From Okapia johnstoni (Eukaryota > Chordata > Mammalia > Artiodactyla > Giraffidae): 64,000 nt of DNA. The position numbers and the translations under genes are program-made. The stretch covers positions 81,974,001-82,038,000 of the forward strand of contig CM044318.1 in the NCBI GenBank assembly GCA_024291935.2, written 5' to 3'. A model generated the notes under the pieces. That model was not told the DNA's origin and ran no database searches. It saw only the letters and a list, made by a program, of their open reading frames with translations. Within the stretch, counting starts at the first letter, position 1, and every line of letters starts with the position of its first letter. This document shows, piece after piece, positions 24,774 through 39,900 of the stretch.

Positions 24774-24847
24774 GGCGCCGCTGGGCCCCGGGTATCCGTC
24801 TCGGCTCCTCGGGCCGAGCTTCGCCTAGCCTCTCCTGGAACGAGGTG

Positions 24848-24955
24848 ATGGCGGACTCTAAGGAGGCCGGGGCCGAGGCTCCGCCGGCCGGGGCCGCTGC
24901 TCGGGGAGGGCTCAGCCTCCTGTCCCAAGGGGAGTCTGAGGAACCTTCTGCACAG
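24848..24955 (+). CDS. EDRF1: EDRF1 coding exon 1 (residues 1-36)
   Basis: Opens at GGTGATGG and ends GCACAG before donor GTGAGT, phase 0. It is alanine- and glycine-rich, as in the human N-terminus. Confidence 0.95.
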
Positions 24956-27900
24956 GTGAGTCCTCCGTGGGGGCGGGACCTGCAGGGCTCCCGCCGGGGG
25001 CTGCTGGCCAGCTCGGCCCGGGAGGGATGTCATGGCGGCCGGCGGCTGGTGGAGCCTTCTCCACGCCTCCCCGACGGACCCCTGAGGAAACAAAGTCCGT
25101 GTGCCTGTCGACTCACATATTTACCATGCAAGTCATGCGTGTCAAGAGACCCTGGCTTCCCGGTCCATGGGAGCCCACAGTTGAGTTTGACACGATCCCT
25201 GCCCTCGAGGAGCGCGGGTAGGAATCACTTCAGTTCAGTCGCTCAGTTGTGTCCGACTCTGCGACCCCATGGACTGCAGCACGCCAGGCCTCCCTGTCCT
25301 TCACCAACTCCCGGAGTTTACCCAAACTCATGTCCATGGAGCCGGTGATGCCATCCAACCGTCTCATCCTCTGTCGCCCCCTTCTCCCGCCTTAAACCTT
25401 CCCAGCATCAGGGTCTTTTCCAATGAGTCAGTTCTTCGCATGAGGTGGCCACAGTATTGGAGTTTCAGCTTCAGCATCAGTCCTTCCAATGAACACCCAG
25501 GACTGATCTCCTTTAGGATGGACTGGTTGGATCTCCTTGCAGTCCAAGAGACTCTCAGGAGTCTTCTCCGGCACCACAGGTGGCTACAAAACTGACCCAG
25601 TCTTGCAGAGCTGGAGGGGGACAGAGAGCGCGCTCACCAAGATGGGGACTGAGCTAATATTTGAAGGGCACAGACTGTTTCCCTGGCTGAAAAGGGACTG
25701 TGTGAGAGAAAGTTGGAAGAGTTAACTCAGACCCTGAGCCTTCTTGGGGGTGTGCGGCTGAAATCTATGCGGATCTCCCAGTGACTTGCCTTGCCATGAA
25801 GTCAGACGTTCAGAGTATTTGTATAATAGACTGACCAATCTATTGCTAAACACTTGAAAACGAAGAAGGCCCAGATATTTTACCACAAACCACTTCCTAA
25901 ATGATGCATGCTATTGAAATTAAAATACATGTTTAATATTGAACAGAGATTATATTACATTTTGCGTTTAGTTACTGTGGTACTGTTTACTCCCTGGTTT
26001 CTGCTTCCGCCCTTATGAATGTTTTAAAAGACAGTTTGATTAGCCTGTTTCCTAGCTAATAACCATAACCATGATACTCGACTCATCTTTTTTCTTTGAA
26101 ATTATGTGAAAAAGAGCTACGTAAATTGTACAAATTTATGCTCCCATTTATTAACTGCTGCTAGTAACATGTATCATATGTTCTTATAAGCCTGATGTGG
26201 TAGGGGTTTATTATTATTATTAAGATGGTTTTTTTTTTTTTTAATTCCTAGTAATGTACATTAAAGTTTCATTTAACATGTTAATCAGGGATCAGCTTTA
26301 TTTCTTGGAGGCAGTGAAGTGAAGAGCCGAGCTGTGGTGAAATACTCTTCTGCCCCTCCTCGGACGGCATTTGCACGCCTCGAAGAAAAAACAGACTTGA
26401 AACTCCCACCTGCCAACTGGTTACGAGAGAGTGCCAAGCTAGGACCGGCAGGAACTACCATTCTTGGCAATAGTAGGAAAAGCAAGCCATTTTCCAGGTA
26501 AATATTAATTAATGGCATTTTTACCTGTTCCTCAACCCTCCACCTTGGAACTCTTAAGACTTGCTTTTCAGTTTAATTTGTAATGCTCATCAACATGCCA
26601 AGACTTCGCTTTAGGAAAAGATTATATTTAACTTTCATTGTGTTTTTTCACAATGATAGGATTCTGTTAAAATATGAAGATATCAATTGCATATGCTTCT
26701 TTCAAGTCTGCATCATGTTATTAACAAAGATGAATTTTGACCACTAAAATTTAATTAGCTATTTTCATTTTAGCCAATTTTCATACCTTTTGATTATGTG
26801 AATATGGAGTCTCAGGGGGGAAAATCCTTAAAACTGCCTAACCTGTCCTGTGGAATTTTTCATTAAATGGTGGTGGATTGTCTGGTCTGAAACAATAGTG
26901 ATGTAAAAGCATAGCATGTTTAGTGATACATACCCTTGACTTTGACACTTGCTGGAAATTCTGCTGGTGGTATTTAAGGTTGAGAGAGAGGCCTGGGTCT
27001 TACACAGAAGAATGTACTGATGTCCATATTCTTGTTGACCTTTTAATGTGGGGGGTTCCCTTTTTCTGTCTCAGTGATTGAACGTAAAGTATTTCCACAT
27101 AACATACAGCAAGAGCCATAAATATATTAATACTTTACGGGCCAGTGATTTGGAAATTATCCTAGTGCCTCAGGAGGTAAAAGTTATGTTTGCAAAATGT
27201 TGCTTGTATGTACCATTATTTATACTAGCAAAAAAATTGCAAATAGTTCGCATGTCTCCTTTTATTTTTTTTTATTTTTTTTATTTTTTGTTTTTTGCAT
27301 GTCTTCTTTTAGAAAAATGGCTTAATAAAGCAGAATTAAATGTTATAAAGTGATTTGGCTGATAATTATATTGACAGTGTACAGACACTGCTGAGTACTT
27401 TATGTGCTTATCTTGTTTCATTCTGTCAACAGCCTTTTGAATTTAGTGCTGTTAATTTTCCTGCAGAAAAGTGAGGCTTGGAAAGGTTAAGAGCTTGCCT
27501 AGCCCACATGGTAAATCATCAGCATACTTTGAAATGAGGCAGTCCTAAATAAGTATTCTGACTCTGCCACCTCCTCACTGAAAAACAGTGACAGCAGCTG
27601 CTTTTCATACTTGCAGATTAGAGTGTGCCTCACGTGGTACCTGGCACAAGTTTGGCGCCCAGTGAGCTGTTTTTTCTCCTTCTGGTTGAATTGGTGTTGT
27701 GTGCATTTTTTTCTCATGCATTTTTTAAAACAGTACAAGTGTATATCACTGGGAACATGATCCCAGAGACTAAAATCCTTGTAAATGTTTCCGTTGTTGT
27801 TTTTCTGGTCTCCCCATCTAAAAAGAATAACTCAAAGTGACTGTTTTCTATTGCATGTTTTTTTAGATTTCATAACTACAAAAATAAAAATGATTGTAAT

Positions 27901-30900
27901 TGTTTTTATTCTAAATATTTTCTATTATTGCTTCTATTACTATTGTATTTCTGTCTTGTATCAAATTTAAGATGCCATTGATTTTAGTTGTCCCATTATT
28001 TTTATTTGTTTTAACAAAATTTTTAAAAGTATGGTTGGCTTATAATGTGTTGGTTTCTGATGTACAGCAGTGATTCAGTTATACATATATGTATTCTTTT
28101 TCATATTCTTTTCCATTATGGTTTATCACAGAGTATTGAGTATAGTCACTTGTGCTGTATAGTAGGACCTTGTTTATAGTTTGTATCTGTTAATCCTAAA
28201 CTTCAGTCTATCCCTCCCCAACTGCGCTCTCCCATGGCAACCACAAGTCTTGTTTTCTATTAAGTGACCCCATTATTTTATGTACCACTAAGAAGGAAAA
28301 ACTAGCCAACTGTAATGGTGATGGGCATACTGTTTTAAGAGATGTTAGAGTGGAAAATGTGGAAACTGTATCCAAGAAGTGCTGAAATATAGTATTCTGT
28401 TATAACAATACCTGCCCTACCATGAACATGATTCTTGTGGCCTTTGTTTTCTCTGTTAGTTTTGGGATGGCATACGACTTTATTGATTCAGTGGGAAACG
28501 ATGTGGATGTTGTCTCTGACTCTGAAGTAAGTGTCCTCTTTGCGACTATAATTGGTATGTTTGTGCTGGGGATTTATAGCCTGCTCTGTCCTGCGGTCTG
28601 GAAAAATTATTGATGAAATAAGCTACAACTATCTGATTATTGAACACCTTTTTTATTAAAGTAACACTGTTCGCTGCATCATTCCTCGAAGAGGAGGGAG
28701 CAACTTGCAAAATACTGGCAGTGGTATTGATGATTGTATTTTAACGATAGCAGTTTTGATGATAGCAGTTAAGTGTTGGGTTGTGTAACGTTGCTGGCTG
28801 AGAATTAGATAACGATACTTGTAGTAAAATCTGTTGATGCTTAGTTGGCCAGTCTTTTCTGAGATGCTAAAAGCTTGGCTCAGTGCAACAGTGTGACCTG
28901 TATATACTTTATGAAATTCCATCATGTAAAAGCAAATCTTTGTCATTCACATTAACACAGGGAGACTGGTAAAGCGTAGGTGATTCTGGTTTTAAGCTCT
29001 GTCTTCCATGTGTTTGTAGGTAGCTCCTTAAGGTACAGTTTGTATGAACTTAAGGAAATAAGGTTTATTATGCTTTAAAACTGAGTGAAGTTAAATTTGA
29101 AAGATTCCAGATCATACCGCAAAGGTGTTTCTAAACTGTTTTTCCTTTTGTATTTTTTAAGAACATAAAAAAGCTTCTGAAGATTCCCTACAGCAAATCA
29201 CATGTGAGCATGGCCGTGCACCGCATAGGAAGGACTCTCTTGTTAGACGAGTTAGATATCCAGGAACTCTTTATGAGATCATCTCAGGTAATTCTTGAGA
29301 AATAACAAGAAAAGCATTGTTTTTAACAACTTATGGGCACTAGAAATGTGATTTTATTTCAAAGAAAGGACAAAGTGAAAACGTGGTTGAGTGCTTCAAA
29401 CAAGAAATGAAAAGTTTAACTGAAGATTAAAAAGCTTTAATAAAGAAAAAGGTAGAAAAGAGAACAGTAGAGAAACTTATTTTATTGTTACCAGTAGCCA
29501 AAATTCTTATAAGGAAAAGGGTGAAGTGAAGAAAGTTATGAAAAATATGAAGTTTAAGGGACTGGTTAAATTTTTGAAAAATCCTTTCATGTCTGTATTA
29601 AAGAGACTGTCATGAAACATGGCTGCCAGGAAATGTGAAAAATGTTAAAAAATTATTCCTCTGAATATATAGTTATGTTAGAATTAATTGGTTCTCTTTA
29701 AGCTGCTGAACTTCTCAAACTGTGTGTGGTAAATGACTATTCTCCTCCATTATTTTGTGGTGGTGGTTTATTTGCTAAGTTGTGTCCGACTCTTGTGATC
29801 CCATGGATTGTAACTTGCCAGGTCCTTTGTCCATGGGATTTCCCAGGCAAGAATACTGGAGTGGGTCGCCACTTCCTTCTCCAGGGGATCTTCCCAACCT
29901 AGGAATTGAACCCGGGTCTCCTGCATTGCAGGTGGATTCTTTACTAACTGAACTACGAGGGAAGTCACCATTATTTTGTAAAATATAATAATGCTACAGC
30001 TTCTCAAAGCTGACTCTACATTTCTGTATTTACCTTGTTGTTACAAATAGTTCTTGATTGCAAATAGTTCATGGTCTTGCCACTCACTCCCATAGGCTAC
30101 TCTTAAGGAATATTCTTGCAATGCTTTGATAAAGGAAAAGAAGTTACAGTGATTTAAACTGACATTTATAGTGAATGTTTTTCTATTTGTAAAGATCACG
30201 GTTCAGTTCAGTCTGTATGTGTTAGCCACTGGGCAAGGTCTTGAGCAGCACAGCCCTGCTTCCTTGCAGCTTGTAAACACCCAGATAATTTTAATGCTTT
30301 GTACATACTGGGACTTATCCCAGGCACTAAGTATCAATTTCTTATGTTACCAGACTGGTGATTGGACATGGTTAAAAGAGTTTTATCAAAGACTTATTGA
30401 TCAGAAGTGGCAGAGGAAGAAAAAAAGCAAAGAACACTGGTATCAGAAGGCTATTCTTTCGAAATTTTTGTATTACAGGTACTTAGCTATTTGTTTATTT
30501 TTATCTGAAGAGAAAAATGAAATTCTGATATAAAACTTAATTTGAAGCCAGTAAAAGTAATTTAAGTTTGGCTTCTATTATTGTTGACATTTGTCCTGTA
30601 TTCCTTTTTTTAATGACATTTATACTTGGTTGTAGAATCTAGTTTTTTAAAACTGGTGGGCTGTTACATAAAGTTAACTTAAGTAACAATGTGGTGTTTT
30701 TTTGCTTCTGATTTGGCCAGTATCAATGGCGATGGAGCTGCTCAGCCTGTCCCGTCTACCACAGAACAGCAGGAGTCGTCCAGCTCTGATCAGACTAATG
30801 ATTCAGATGGGGCTTCGTGGCCTGCCCCCTTTGAAATGCCTTCTTCAGTCTCTGAAGACCCCAGTGCTTCCAGTCAGGTTAGACATTAGATGCTAATTCA

Positions 30901-33900
30901 GCAAAATCATTTAAGGAGACAAAGCCAATTATCCTATTAATAAAAAATAGACAAATAGGAATAAAAATATTCTATCAATTTATGTCTTCACAGGTACAAA
31001 AACTCCTTTTTTTAGTTTTTCATTATGGAATTTACAAGGGTTATTATGAATGGCTAGATCAGATTTTTTTCAAGAAATAATTCAAAGATATTTTTAAAAG
31101 TTTTACCACATTTAAAAATAGCTTATTAGTATGTTCATCAATACTGATTTATCTCCTTGTCATAAGGAGATATGGTGTATTTAAACTGTGGAAATATTAA
31201 GTGCCTTTCAGATATTGAGACTCACAGGCCTGTTTGTAATTTAAATACTAGCCTTCTGCCTTAACTTTCAGTCAGATTTGTTAGGCCTGAAATAGCTCTG
31301 TACATTTTCTCAGTGGAGTTGCTAAGACTTAACCTACATTAATGTTATAAAGCTTTTAGAAAGGAAGAGAGAATGGACTATGACCTCTTTTATCTCTTAT
31401 ATTCTTGGTTTCTTCTTACTGTTCGTTTGTTTTTGTCCTTATTGTGTCTGTCAAGTAACTCCATAGATGTGAATTGTGCATGTTTATTTTAGGAAAATCG
31501 ACAGGCTTGAGGTAACTTGATAAATTGCATTTCTCCTCTGACTGTGTGCTCTCACACACTGAACGTTCATTATTAGATTGTTTCTATCCTCGCAAATTAT
31601 AAGGTCATAGGAGACAAAATACCTTTAACCAGATTTTAGTTTAGTAGGTTTTCAGATAGAGATGCCTCATTGAACTGTTTAGTGAACTTAATTTTTTTCC
31701 AGAGTTGGAAAATCTGTAAGGAAGAAGAAGGGAGTAATTAGCATGCAAGTCCACATAGTGATAACCCAGGAAGTGGGGAAGTTACCAATTAGAATTGAGA
31801 AGGGACATGGGTGCTGGGTGGGGGCAGGGTCCCATGTCATGACTTGGGTGGTGGTTACATGGATAATTTCTTTTCTAATTAGTCATAGGGTATTCTGTAT
31901 AATTTATGTACTACTTTGTATTTGATTATATGGTTAGACAGCATCACCGACTCAATGGACGTGAATTTGAGCAAATTCTGGGAGATAGTGGAGGACTGAG
32001 GAGTCTGGTGAGCTATAGTCCATGGGCTCGCAAAGAGTCAGACATGACTCAGTGACTGGCCAACAGCAACAATATGTGCTTATACTTTACTGAAGGAGTT
32101 ATAAAAAAATTATTTAGTATTCCTTGACTTCAAAACACACACATTATAAAAGACCGCATAATGAAAATTCTAGTCTCCTGCTGCCCATTTCCCATATATC
32201 AGCCTTATCATTCTGTCCTTTAAAGTTACTTTGAAAAACTTTCGAGGCTTTTGAGAATCTGTATACTTGCCTGTGGAAGAAGTGACCTGGAATCTATTTG
32301 ATGCTTCTTATGCCACATACTTTATGCCGTGTGTGGTGTGTGTATTTGTCATCCTTTTAGCTGCATGTGTATTATGTTGATGGTATCGTTTTACAAATAA
32401 GTAAATAAAGCTCATAAAAAGTAGATGTTTGTCTGTGGTCACAGCTGGTGAAGTTCAAGCTAGGGTTTAAACCCTGGTCTTTCTGATCAGAGGCCCGTTC
32501 TCACAGCAGTCCTCCACTGAGTCTGTATATTCCACACATTTAGAAGGGCCCTATGAGCAGTCAAGTTGTCTGAGCAATGGCATATCCCTAAGCAGAGCTA
32601 CCCTACCTACAAATAATCTTTTACAGAATGCTTTTTGTGACATATATAAATCTCTAAACTTCATCTCATGAATTCTTGCTCCCAAGACTAAATCGGCAAG
32701 TTTGAGGCCCATGTTAAGCAATAATAGAGTTTAAATAGTTCTCTGCTCTGGCCTTGGAGCCAAACTTTTATTAAGAACATTATAACCTAGAAACCTATAA
32801 ATCCCACTAAAGTAATACCTGGCAAATATAACTTTGGGAATTGATCCATAGGTTGATAATTTGTCTATATAGATAAACAATACAGTAAATGTTTGAAATT
32901 CTTTAAGGACCTTTGCGAAGAAGACATGCAAAAGCACTGGAGATCCCCCACTGTTTACTTCATATCTACTTTCTTTGAAACCTGGTGCTAAGCTTATTAG
33001 CACACAAATAGGAATAAGCAACACACATACATGCTCACATGTACACACACATACGCTTGCTCATCTTGGTTTAATGTTTCTTAATGGTTTTAATGGCAGC
33101 TGCCCTAATGGGTGGAAAATCAGGGGACTGCATTTACTACATCAAAGGTTCCTCTTCCTATGTGTTTTCCAAAATATATTCCACAGACTGTAATAAGAAT
33201 AAAAAGTGTTACAAGATCAGATAAATTTGGGAGTAGTGGATTATATAGACGGTATGTAGGTTTTTCCAGTGCAAGACCTCTCAGGAGCCTTTTATGGTAA
33301 TAAGGATTGTTACTCTCCAAAAGCAAATCCTTTTAAACAGTGTTTTTCAGATCTGACTCTGGAAATTTTTCACCAAGTACCCCAGAGACTAGAATTCTGT
33401 GAAAAACACATTAGAATGTGTGAAACTGAGGACTGTTCTGATGACCAGTGTCACAAAAATATGGTTGAGGTTTCTTAGGAAATTTTTAATCCAGTGGGGA
33501 TGGGAGTAGGCTTTAATACAGTAGGAATGGAAGAGGCTTTGAAAGAGCAGTGCTGTTCCAATTCACCCCCCAAAAAAGGGGAAAAGCTTGGAAAGCTTAA
33601 AAAATCTTTAGTCTTGATTTGAGTAAGATCTGAATGTGTTTAGCTTATTATAGTGACTGATAATTATGAACTGATGTCTGCACCCAGTGAGGAGAGGTAA
33701 TGATTCGTATCAGCTGTGATTTACAAGAGCGGGTTTGAGCTGTATGGCCTGATGTGTAGGTGATACTCTTAACAGTAGGCCATTTGTAGGAAGTTACGAC
33801 AGCAGAATCACTCCTGTCCTTGCACTTTTCACAGGGAACTGAGCCTCTTGAACGCTCATACATAGTGGGGCATGTGGCCTCAGCGCCTAAAGAACAAAAC

Positions 33901-36900
33901 CTGACTCCTTTATTCAGTGACGGGGAGGACAGTCAGGTATGCTCCCCGTGGGGTCCAAGTCGGGACGCCGCATCCCCAGTCTACGTCGTCATCTAAGAGC
34001 TAGTCTAAATCGGAATTCACAGGGGAAAAAAACCCACCTGATCCTAAAAATCTCTTTCTAAACATCTCTGATCTCCTAGCTCTGTGGCTTCATTTATCTT
34101 TTCTTCTTTGTCTTTTTCTTCTTCTAGTCTTTTTGTAGATCATGGGGGGCGATTACAGATCCCCTGTTTATTACATAATCTTTCTATTTTATTTCAAATC
34201 AAAGGGTCTTAAAAATGACTTTGTTCGGAATATTTTATGGACGTTTGAAGACATACACATGTTAGTTGGCTCCAACATGCCTATCTTTGGAGGCGGCCGA
34301 TATCCAGCAGTCAGCTTACGTCTCAGGTAACCAGACTTGTGTTCCTTTAGAATCATGTTCCAATTTGCTTTCATCTGCCTATTCTGTATTTTGGCATCCT
34401 TTCCTTTTTCTAGTTTTTTTTTTTTTTTCACTTCCCTCCTTCCTCCACCAGTTGAAATGGCCCACAGTATGGAAGGAATGTTTCAGCAAGTGCTGAAAAC
34501 CCTGTGGCTGGCTTTTCATTCTAGTCCTCGGTAGTGGAGTCAGAGACCTGCTGTACTGACTGAGTCTTAGATCTGAATCTACAACTTGTGAGAGTATAGT
34601 ACAGTTTATTTAACTAGTTAAGGAGGTGGTTTACCAGCTTCCTGTTAACTACTTGTAAGCATTTTTTAATGTTCCAGCTGTATGTGTTCACATCGTCTGT
34701 CCTTTGCGAATTCTAACTTGGGCACTGTGATGTGTGCTGGTCAGTCTTCACTTCAGGTTGTATGAGGAGCGTGCAGGAGGCTCCCAGCCTTCTGTGTCAT
34801 AGTTTCTCCTTTTGCTCCTGAAAGCTCTTGTGGACACCCATTAGGTGTCCAAGCAAAGCTTATGTGAAGATGTTAAGTACAACATACCCCATGAGCTGCA
34901 TATGCATATCTCATCAGAAGAGAAGCATAAATGGTATTCTCCAACTAGGGAGAACAGATTAAAATATTCTAATGATGGAAGTAAGTCTCAGATGATTTGT
35001 AATGGAACATCTTCATTAATCAAATAACAGCAGAAATGTGTTTTTAGGGATAACAACAAACCAATTAATGTGCTAACGGGAATTGACTATTGGTTGGACA
35101 ACTTGATATGCAACGTGCCAGAGCTTGTCATGTGTTTCCATGTAAATGGAATTGTACAGGTAAGCCTGATACAATATGACTTTTGAAATAATCTCTCAAC
35201 TACAGATTGGGGCAGAAAGTACCTCACTAAAGTTTTTAACACCCTTGAGTAAGGTGTATTTTGGCAAGGAAGATAACCATGGCTAAACTGAAATTAGAGT
35301 GCTATTACATTTGAGCTGGTGCTGTCAGAATTCTAGATGTTACAGGAGTTTAATTTATAGGTAATTTGTGGGCAGGTCATAAATATACTAAAATCTACAT
35401 TTGTAGCTGGAGAACTATAATTTTAAGACAAGCACCCATAGTAATTACTTCCAAGTGTCTAAACAGTGAAGGTGTTTATTCAGTATCGTATACTGTTATT
35501 CAGTATACAGATATGAATACTTAATGCAAAATGTTGAGGAAAGGCCCCGGCAGTAACTGCATAAAGTAGATAGATTATACAGCAAATTGTTATAGAGCGT
35601 CTTCTATTTATGAGGGACTTTGTCCCCATCAGAAATGTTGGGAGTTTGGAAAGCAATAAGATTGGTCACTACTCAGAACGATTTAATCTAATGGGAAATA
35701 AGAATGTGCAAAGAGGAAAATAGGAAACGGTGGGTGAAGGGTTAGAAGTGTACACTTGCAAGTCTGGATGATCAGAGAAGGGTGTGATCGCTTCTGTTTT
35801 GACCTGGTCTGTTTTCCGATTGGATTGCAGTTTCTAGTCTTAGAGTACTTCAGAAAATATGCTCAGAGGCATGTAGGGAAGTATGAGCAGGAGACAGGCT
35901 AGGAAAAAAAAAAAAAATGAGGAGGCACTTTAGAGATTGTGATGGTAATAGCCTTGCAGCCTTTACTCTTTCCTGCTTCCTCCACACACACTCACTCCAC
36001 CCCTCCCCACCCCCGGTGCTCCACTTCTTTAAAGGAATAGTCCAAAGCTCAAAGGGAAAGTAGTGTGCACTGGAGATACTGCCTAGGTGACTCTGGTGTC
36101 TGAGGAAAGAAAAAGCCAAAAATCACGTATTTTGAGAAAGCTTACTGGGTGAAGTCTACCTTGATTTATCACCTTCCCAGTTGAAAACCATGAGGGTAGA
36201 ATGGAAGAAAGTGTACAGTGCAGCTTATTCTGCGGTTGGGACAGAAATGCGATGTGCCTAAGTCTGTGGTTCAAAGTCTGGTTATGACTCTCACTTAAGA
36301 ATTATTCCTGTGGTAAACCACCACATTGCTGGCAAGGACGGGTCAGATTCCTTCAGAGTATCAGAGCGGAAAAAAGAGCAAAAACCAGTGCCTTAAACGT
36401 TCATGCTGCGTAGATCTCTAATTGCAGGGTTTGTATATTTGGTCTCTCTTTAATGAGAGAAGTGTTGCTATGCAGGTTTTCTCAAACTGTCTTTTCTGTT
36501 TTATAGAAATATGAAATGATAAAGACAGAAGAAATTCCCAATTTGGAAAACTCTAATTTTTCTACTAAAGTCATAAAAGACATTGCACAAAATATTTTAT
36601 CATTTTTGAAATCTAATTGCACCAAGGAAGGACATACCTATTGGCTATTTAAAGGTAAGCTAATGTTTGAATGAGTAATTATTGATTTGAGTGGCAACTG
36701 TAAAATGAGGTTTATTTGTTTTTTGTTTTGTTTTCTTCCCAGCAAGTGGCAGTGATATAGTGAAGCTCTATGATCTCACTACTCTTTGTGAAGAAACTGA
36801 AGATAAATACCAAAATCCATTCACAATGCCAGTGGCTATTCTTTTATATAAGTGAGTGCTTTAAGAAGTTAAGATGAAGAAGTAGCCTTATTTAAAAGTT

Positions 36901-39900
36901 TTAAGTGATGGCTTCACTATCTATGCCAAGGTTTTAAATACCTTTTAGATTTTCATAGTTTAAAAAATGTGTATGTATATACATCTATATACTGTTGCAA
37001 AATAAAGGGAGAGGGAAAAGAGCAGGGGTGTAAAACGCAATGTTTTGTTGTTTCCTATGGCCCTTATTCTGCTGGAAGGAAGGAAGAGCATGCCTAGACT
37101 TGAGTCTTGAGGAAATGATGAATGGATATTAAAGTTGATATAAACTCCTTTTAGGGTTGCTTGCAACATGATGATGAAGAAGAATCAAAATAAGAAACAC
37201 TACGGGACAGTTCGAACCCTGCTTCTGAATTGTGTTAAATTGCTGGACAAAAGCAGACATCCTCAAGTAAGATTAATATACGTCCTCTAAAAGAATTCTG
37301 GCATTCTGATAGAGAATGGTTGCCCAGACATTAAAGCCACCTAATGCATAGTCTGTAACTGCCCGATCTGGTTTGCTAACCGGTTGCCACATGTGCCTAA
37401 TCTGAACTGAGATGTGCTTTAAATGGAAAACACACACTGAATTTTGAAGAGTCTGTGTGTGTGCACATGTGTACACATTACATATTGAAATATTTTGTAT
37501 TTATTGAATCAAATATATTAAAATTGATTTCGCCAGATTTTGTTCTATAAATTTAGAACTCACATAATTTTAACAAAGTAGTGCCATTTTTCCTTTGTAT
37601 TTTCATTGTTAGAAGGTGGAAAACTATTTTATAGTCTGTCTTGAAAGACCCATTTACGTGAATGTCAGTATAAATAAGGTCCACATTCTGTACCTCAGTA
37701 TATAAAAGCATCTCTTAAAAAACCTCAGTCTTACGCCCATGGTTTTACATCACCCTTATTACAAACCGCAGTGGTCTGAATTTCATAATTGTATGTCTCA
37801 GTGTAAGGCTAATTGTTGTATCCTGTTTAATTCAGAAAAGATATGTAGTATTATGATTTTTTTAAAGATTCAAGTTAATTTTAATTGTAGCCATATTCAA
37901 TTTGGAGGTAAAGATTTTCCTGGAGACCAAACTGAGAGAAACTGGTTTCAAAGAAAAGTGGCAGAATGATTTTTGGCTTAAATATCTAGTTGCAGATTAA
38001 GGTGGTGGTTAGTAAGTTAGAAAACAGTGTTAAGGCTATTGCATGTCTGTGATAAAGAATTACTTAAATAAATAGAGTAGAATAATGGTGATATGTAAAT
38101 GCTAATTTTAAGGGAAACCAGAAATTTCTGGACTTTTTGCTCATTCAGCTCATGGAGGTTTTTCCCCCAGAACTGTAAATTGTATAGTAAATTCCAGTTT
38201 CTTGGTTGATACAGAGTGATAGCTTACTAATATTTTAGTTGTGACACTTTACACGTGAAAACTTGTCTTCAGTGAAATAGTTGCAATTTTTTCTTAAGAG
38301 AGAAGGCTGGGAATGGATAGTTTCAGCAAACAAACATGTCAACCCATGAGGATTTTACAGTACATTCAGAGCATTGGTACTTAGAATCAGGAACGTTTCT
38401 GTGTGTATGCCTGCCTGCAGATCTCCTCAAATTTGTTCGTACAGTAGTAAAGTTCATTTCATTTTAGAATGCTCAATTTTGGTGAGTCACTAATATATTT
38501 TTTTCTTTTTGTAAGATTATTGCTTCAGCTAATTACATGCTTTCAGAACTTTTTCAATTGGATGAACCTAAAAAAGAAGAAAGTTCAGAATCTCCATTAA
38601 ATGAGAATTCTGATGAAAGTTACAGTGAAGAGGAGGAGGAGATGCCAGACAGTGATGAAAACGGATCCTACAGCACCAGTTCTGACCCATCAGATGATAA
38701 CAAAGCAGTAGCTATAATTAAGTCTGTTGGAGAGTTGTCCGTTCCAGAAAAATACAAATCCATTCATCAAATCAAAGTAAGCATGTTGACATTTGTATTA
38801 AAATTTCATCAATGGAATTAATTGAGTACAGTTAGCCTCTCAAAAGATGACGTTACTTCAACTAATCCTTCATGATATAGGGTCTAATAATCATTAGCTC
38901 TATGAAATCTGAAAATCAGTTTTATAATTGTCCCAGGGTCACTGACCCACATGCAAACTGTTGGTGGGCAGATGTGTAAATGACACATCAGTATGTTAAT
39001 TTTCATGTGGGAGATTTTTCTTTCTGGTGACCAGTGTGCAGCCGTCTCTCCTCACCAGGGTACCCCTTCCCAATTGCTGTGTTGCTGGGAGACGGTATAT
39101 GTTGCTTAGTGAACGTAGAATCAGAGCAGATGGGCGGCTTGTTGATCCGTATGTGGAGAGACCTGGCACCTTGTCTCTGTGCTATAGGATGGTGCCTTTC
39201 AGTGACTGGCCATGTCAGCTGGATTGGACATGTCCCTGACTGGTCACGACCTAGTGGACCCTAACAGCTTCCTGCCCGTTAGGTTTCTGTTGGTGTTGAT
39301 CGCGTTGACTGTCATACCATCCATCTTTTTCTAGACAGTGTTTCATTTTTCTAAATTATTACTACTTTCCAGTCATATTTATAGATAATCTGTTACTTTA
39401 AGCCCTGATGTTAACTTTCAGATGGAAACTTTATATCCAAATAGGTTTTTAGAGGCTCTCTCTGTGATTCCGGAACATTGCCTGTCCCCCTGACCGCCTC
39501 TTCTTTTCTCCTCTTGCTTACCTTAGCCCCACTGCCTTTTTCTCTGTCTCTCATATTCAGAGTCATGCCCATCTGAGGGCCTGTGCATCTGCTATTGTTT
39601 GTGCTTGGAACTTACCCTTTCTCCAGACCTTCTTGTGACTGACTTTTTCTAAGTTGATTGAAATGTCACCTCCTCTAGGAGACCTTCCCTGACTGCTCCA
39701 GATAGAACATGTTCTGTTTTTTTCTCCTTCATGGGGCTGATAATCTGTAACCGAAATTCTCGTGTCTGTGTCCCATCACTGAAATGTAGGCTCCCTGGAG
39801 GTATGGGCTGTCCTATATCTTCATGGCTACAACCCATAATGTGCACATGTGCTCAGTTGCTCAGTCATGTCTGACTCTTTGCAACCCCATGGACCGCGAC

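Larger units (their letters stand above)
24000..25220. promoter_or_regulatory. EDRF1: CpG-island promoter of EDRF1
   Basis: CpG-dense, GC-rich sequence starts just after a BovB fragment ends at about 23991 and runs through exon 1 into early intron 1. No TATA box is visible. NRF1-like, Sp1, CTCGCGAGA and ETS motifs cluster at 24559-24719, so transcription probably starts near 24690-24730. This is the pattern of a housekeeping, multi-start promoter. In human a divergent non-coding transcript leaves the same region, so bidirectional activity is possible here but is not shown by the sequence. Confidence 0.85.

Noticed and set aside
28422..28613. 63-codon frame as a separate small membrane protein
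   Set aside because: It is EDRF1 exon 3 with intron sequence on both sides.
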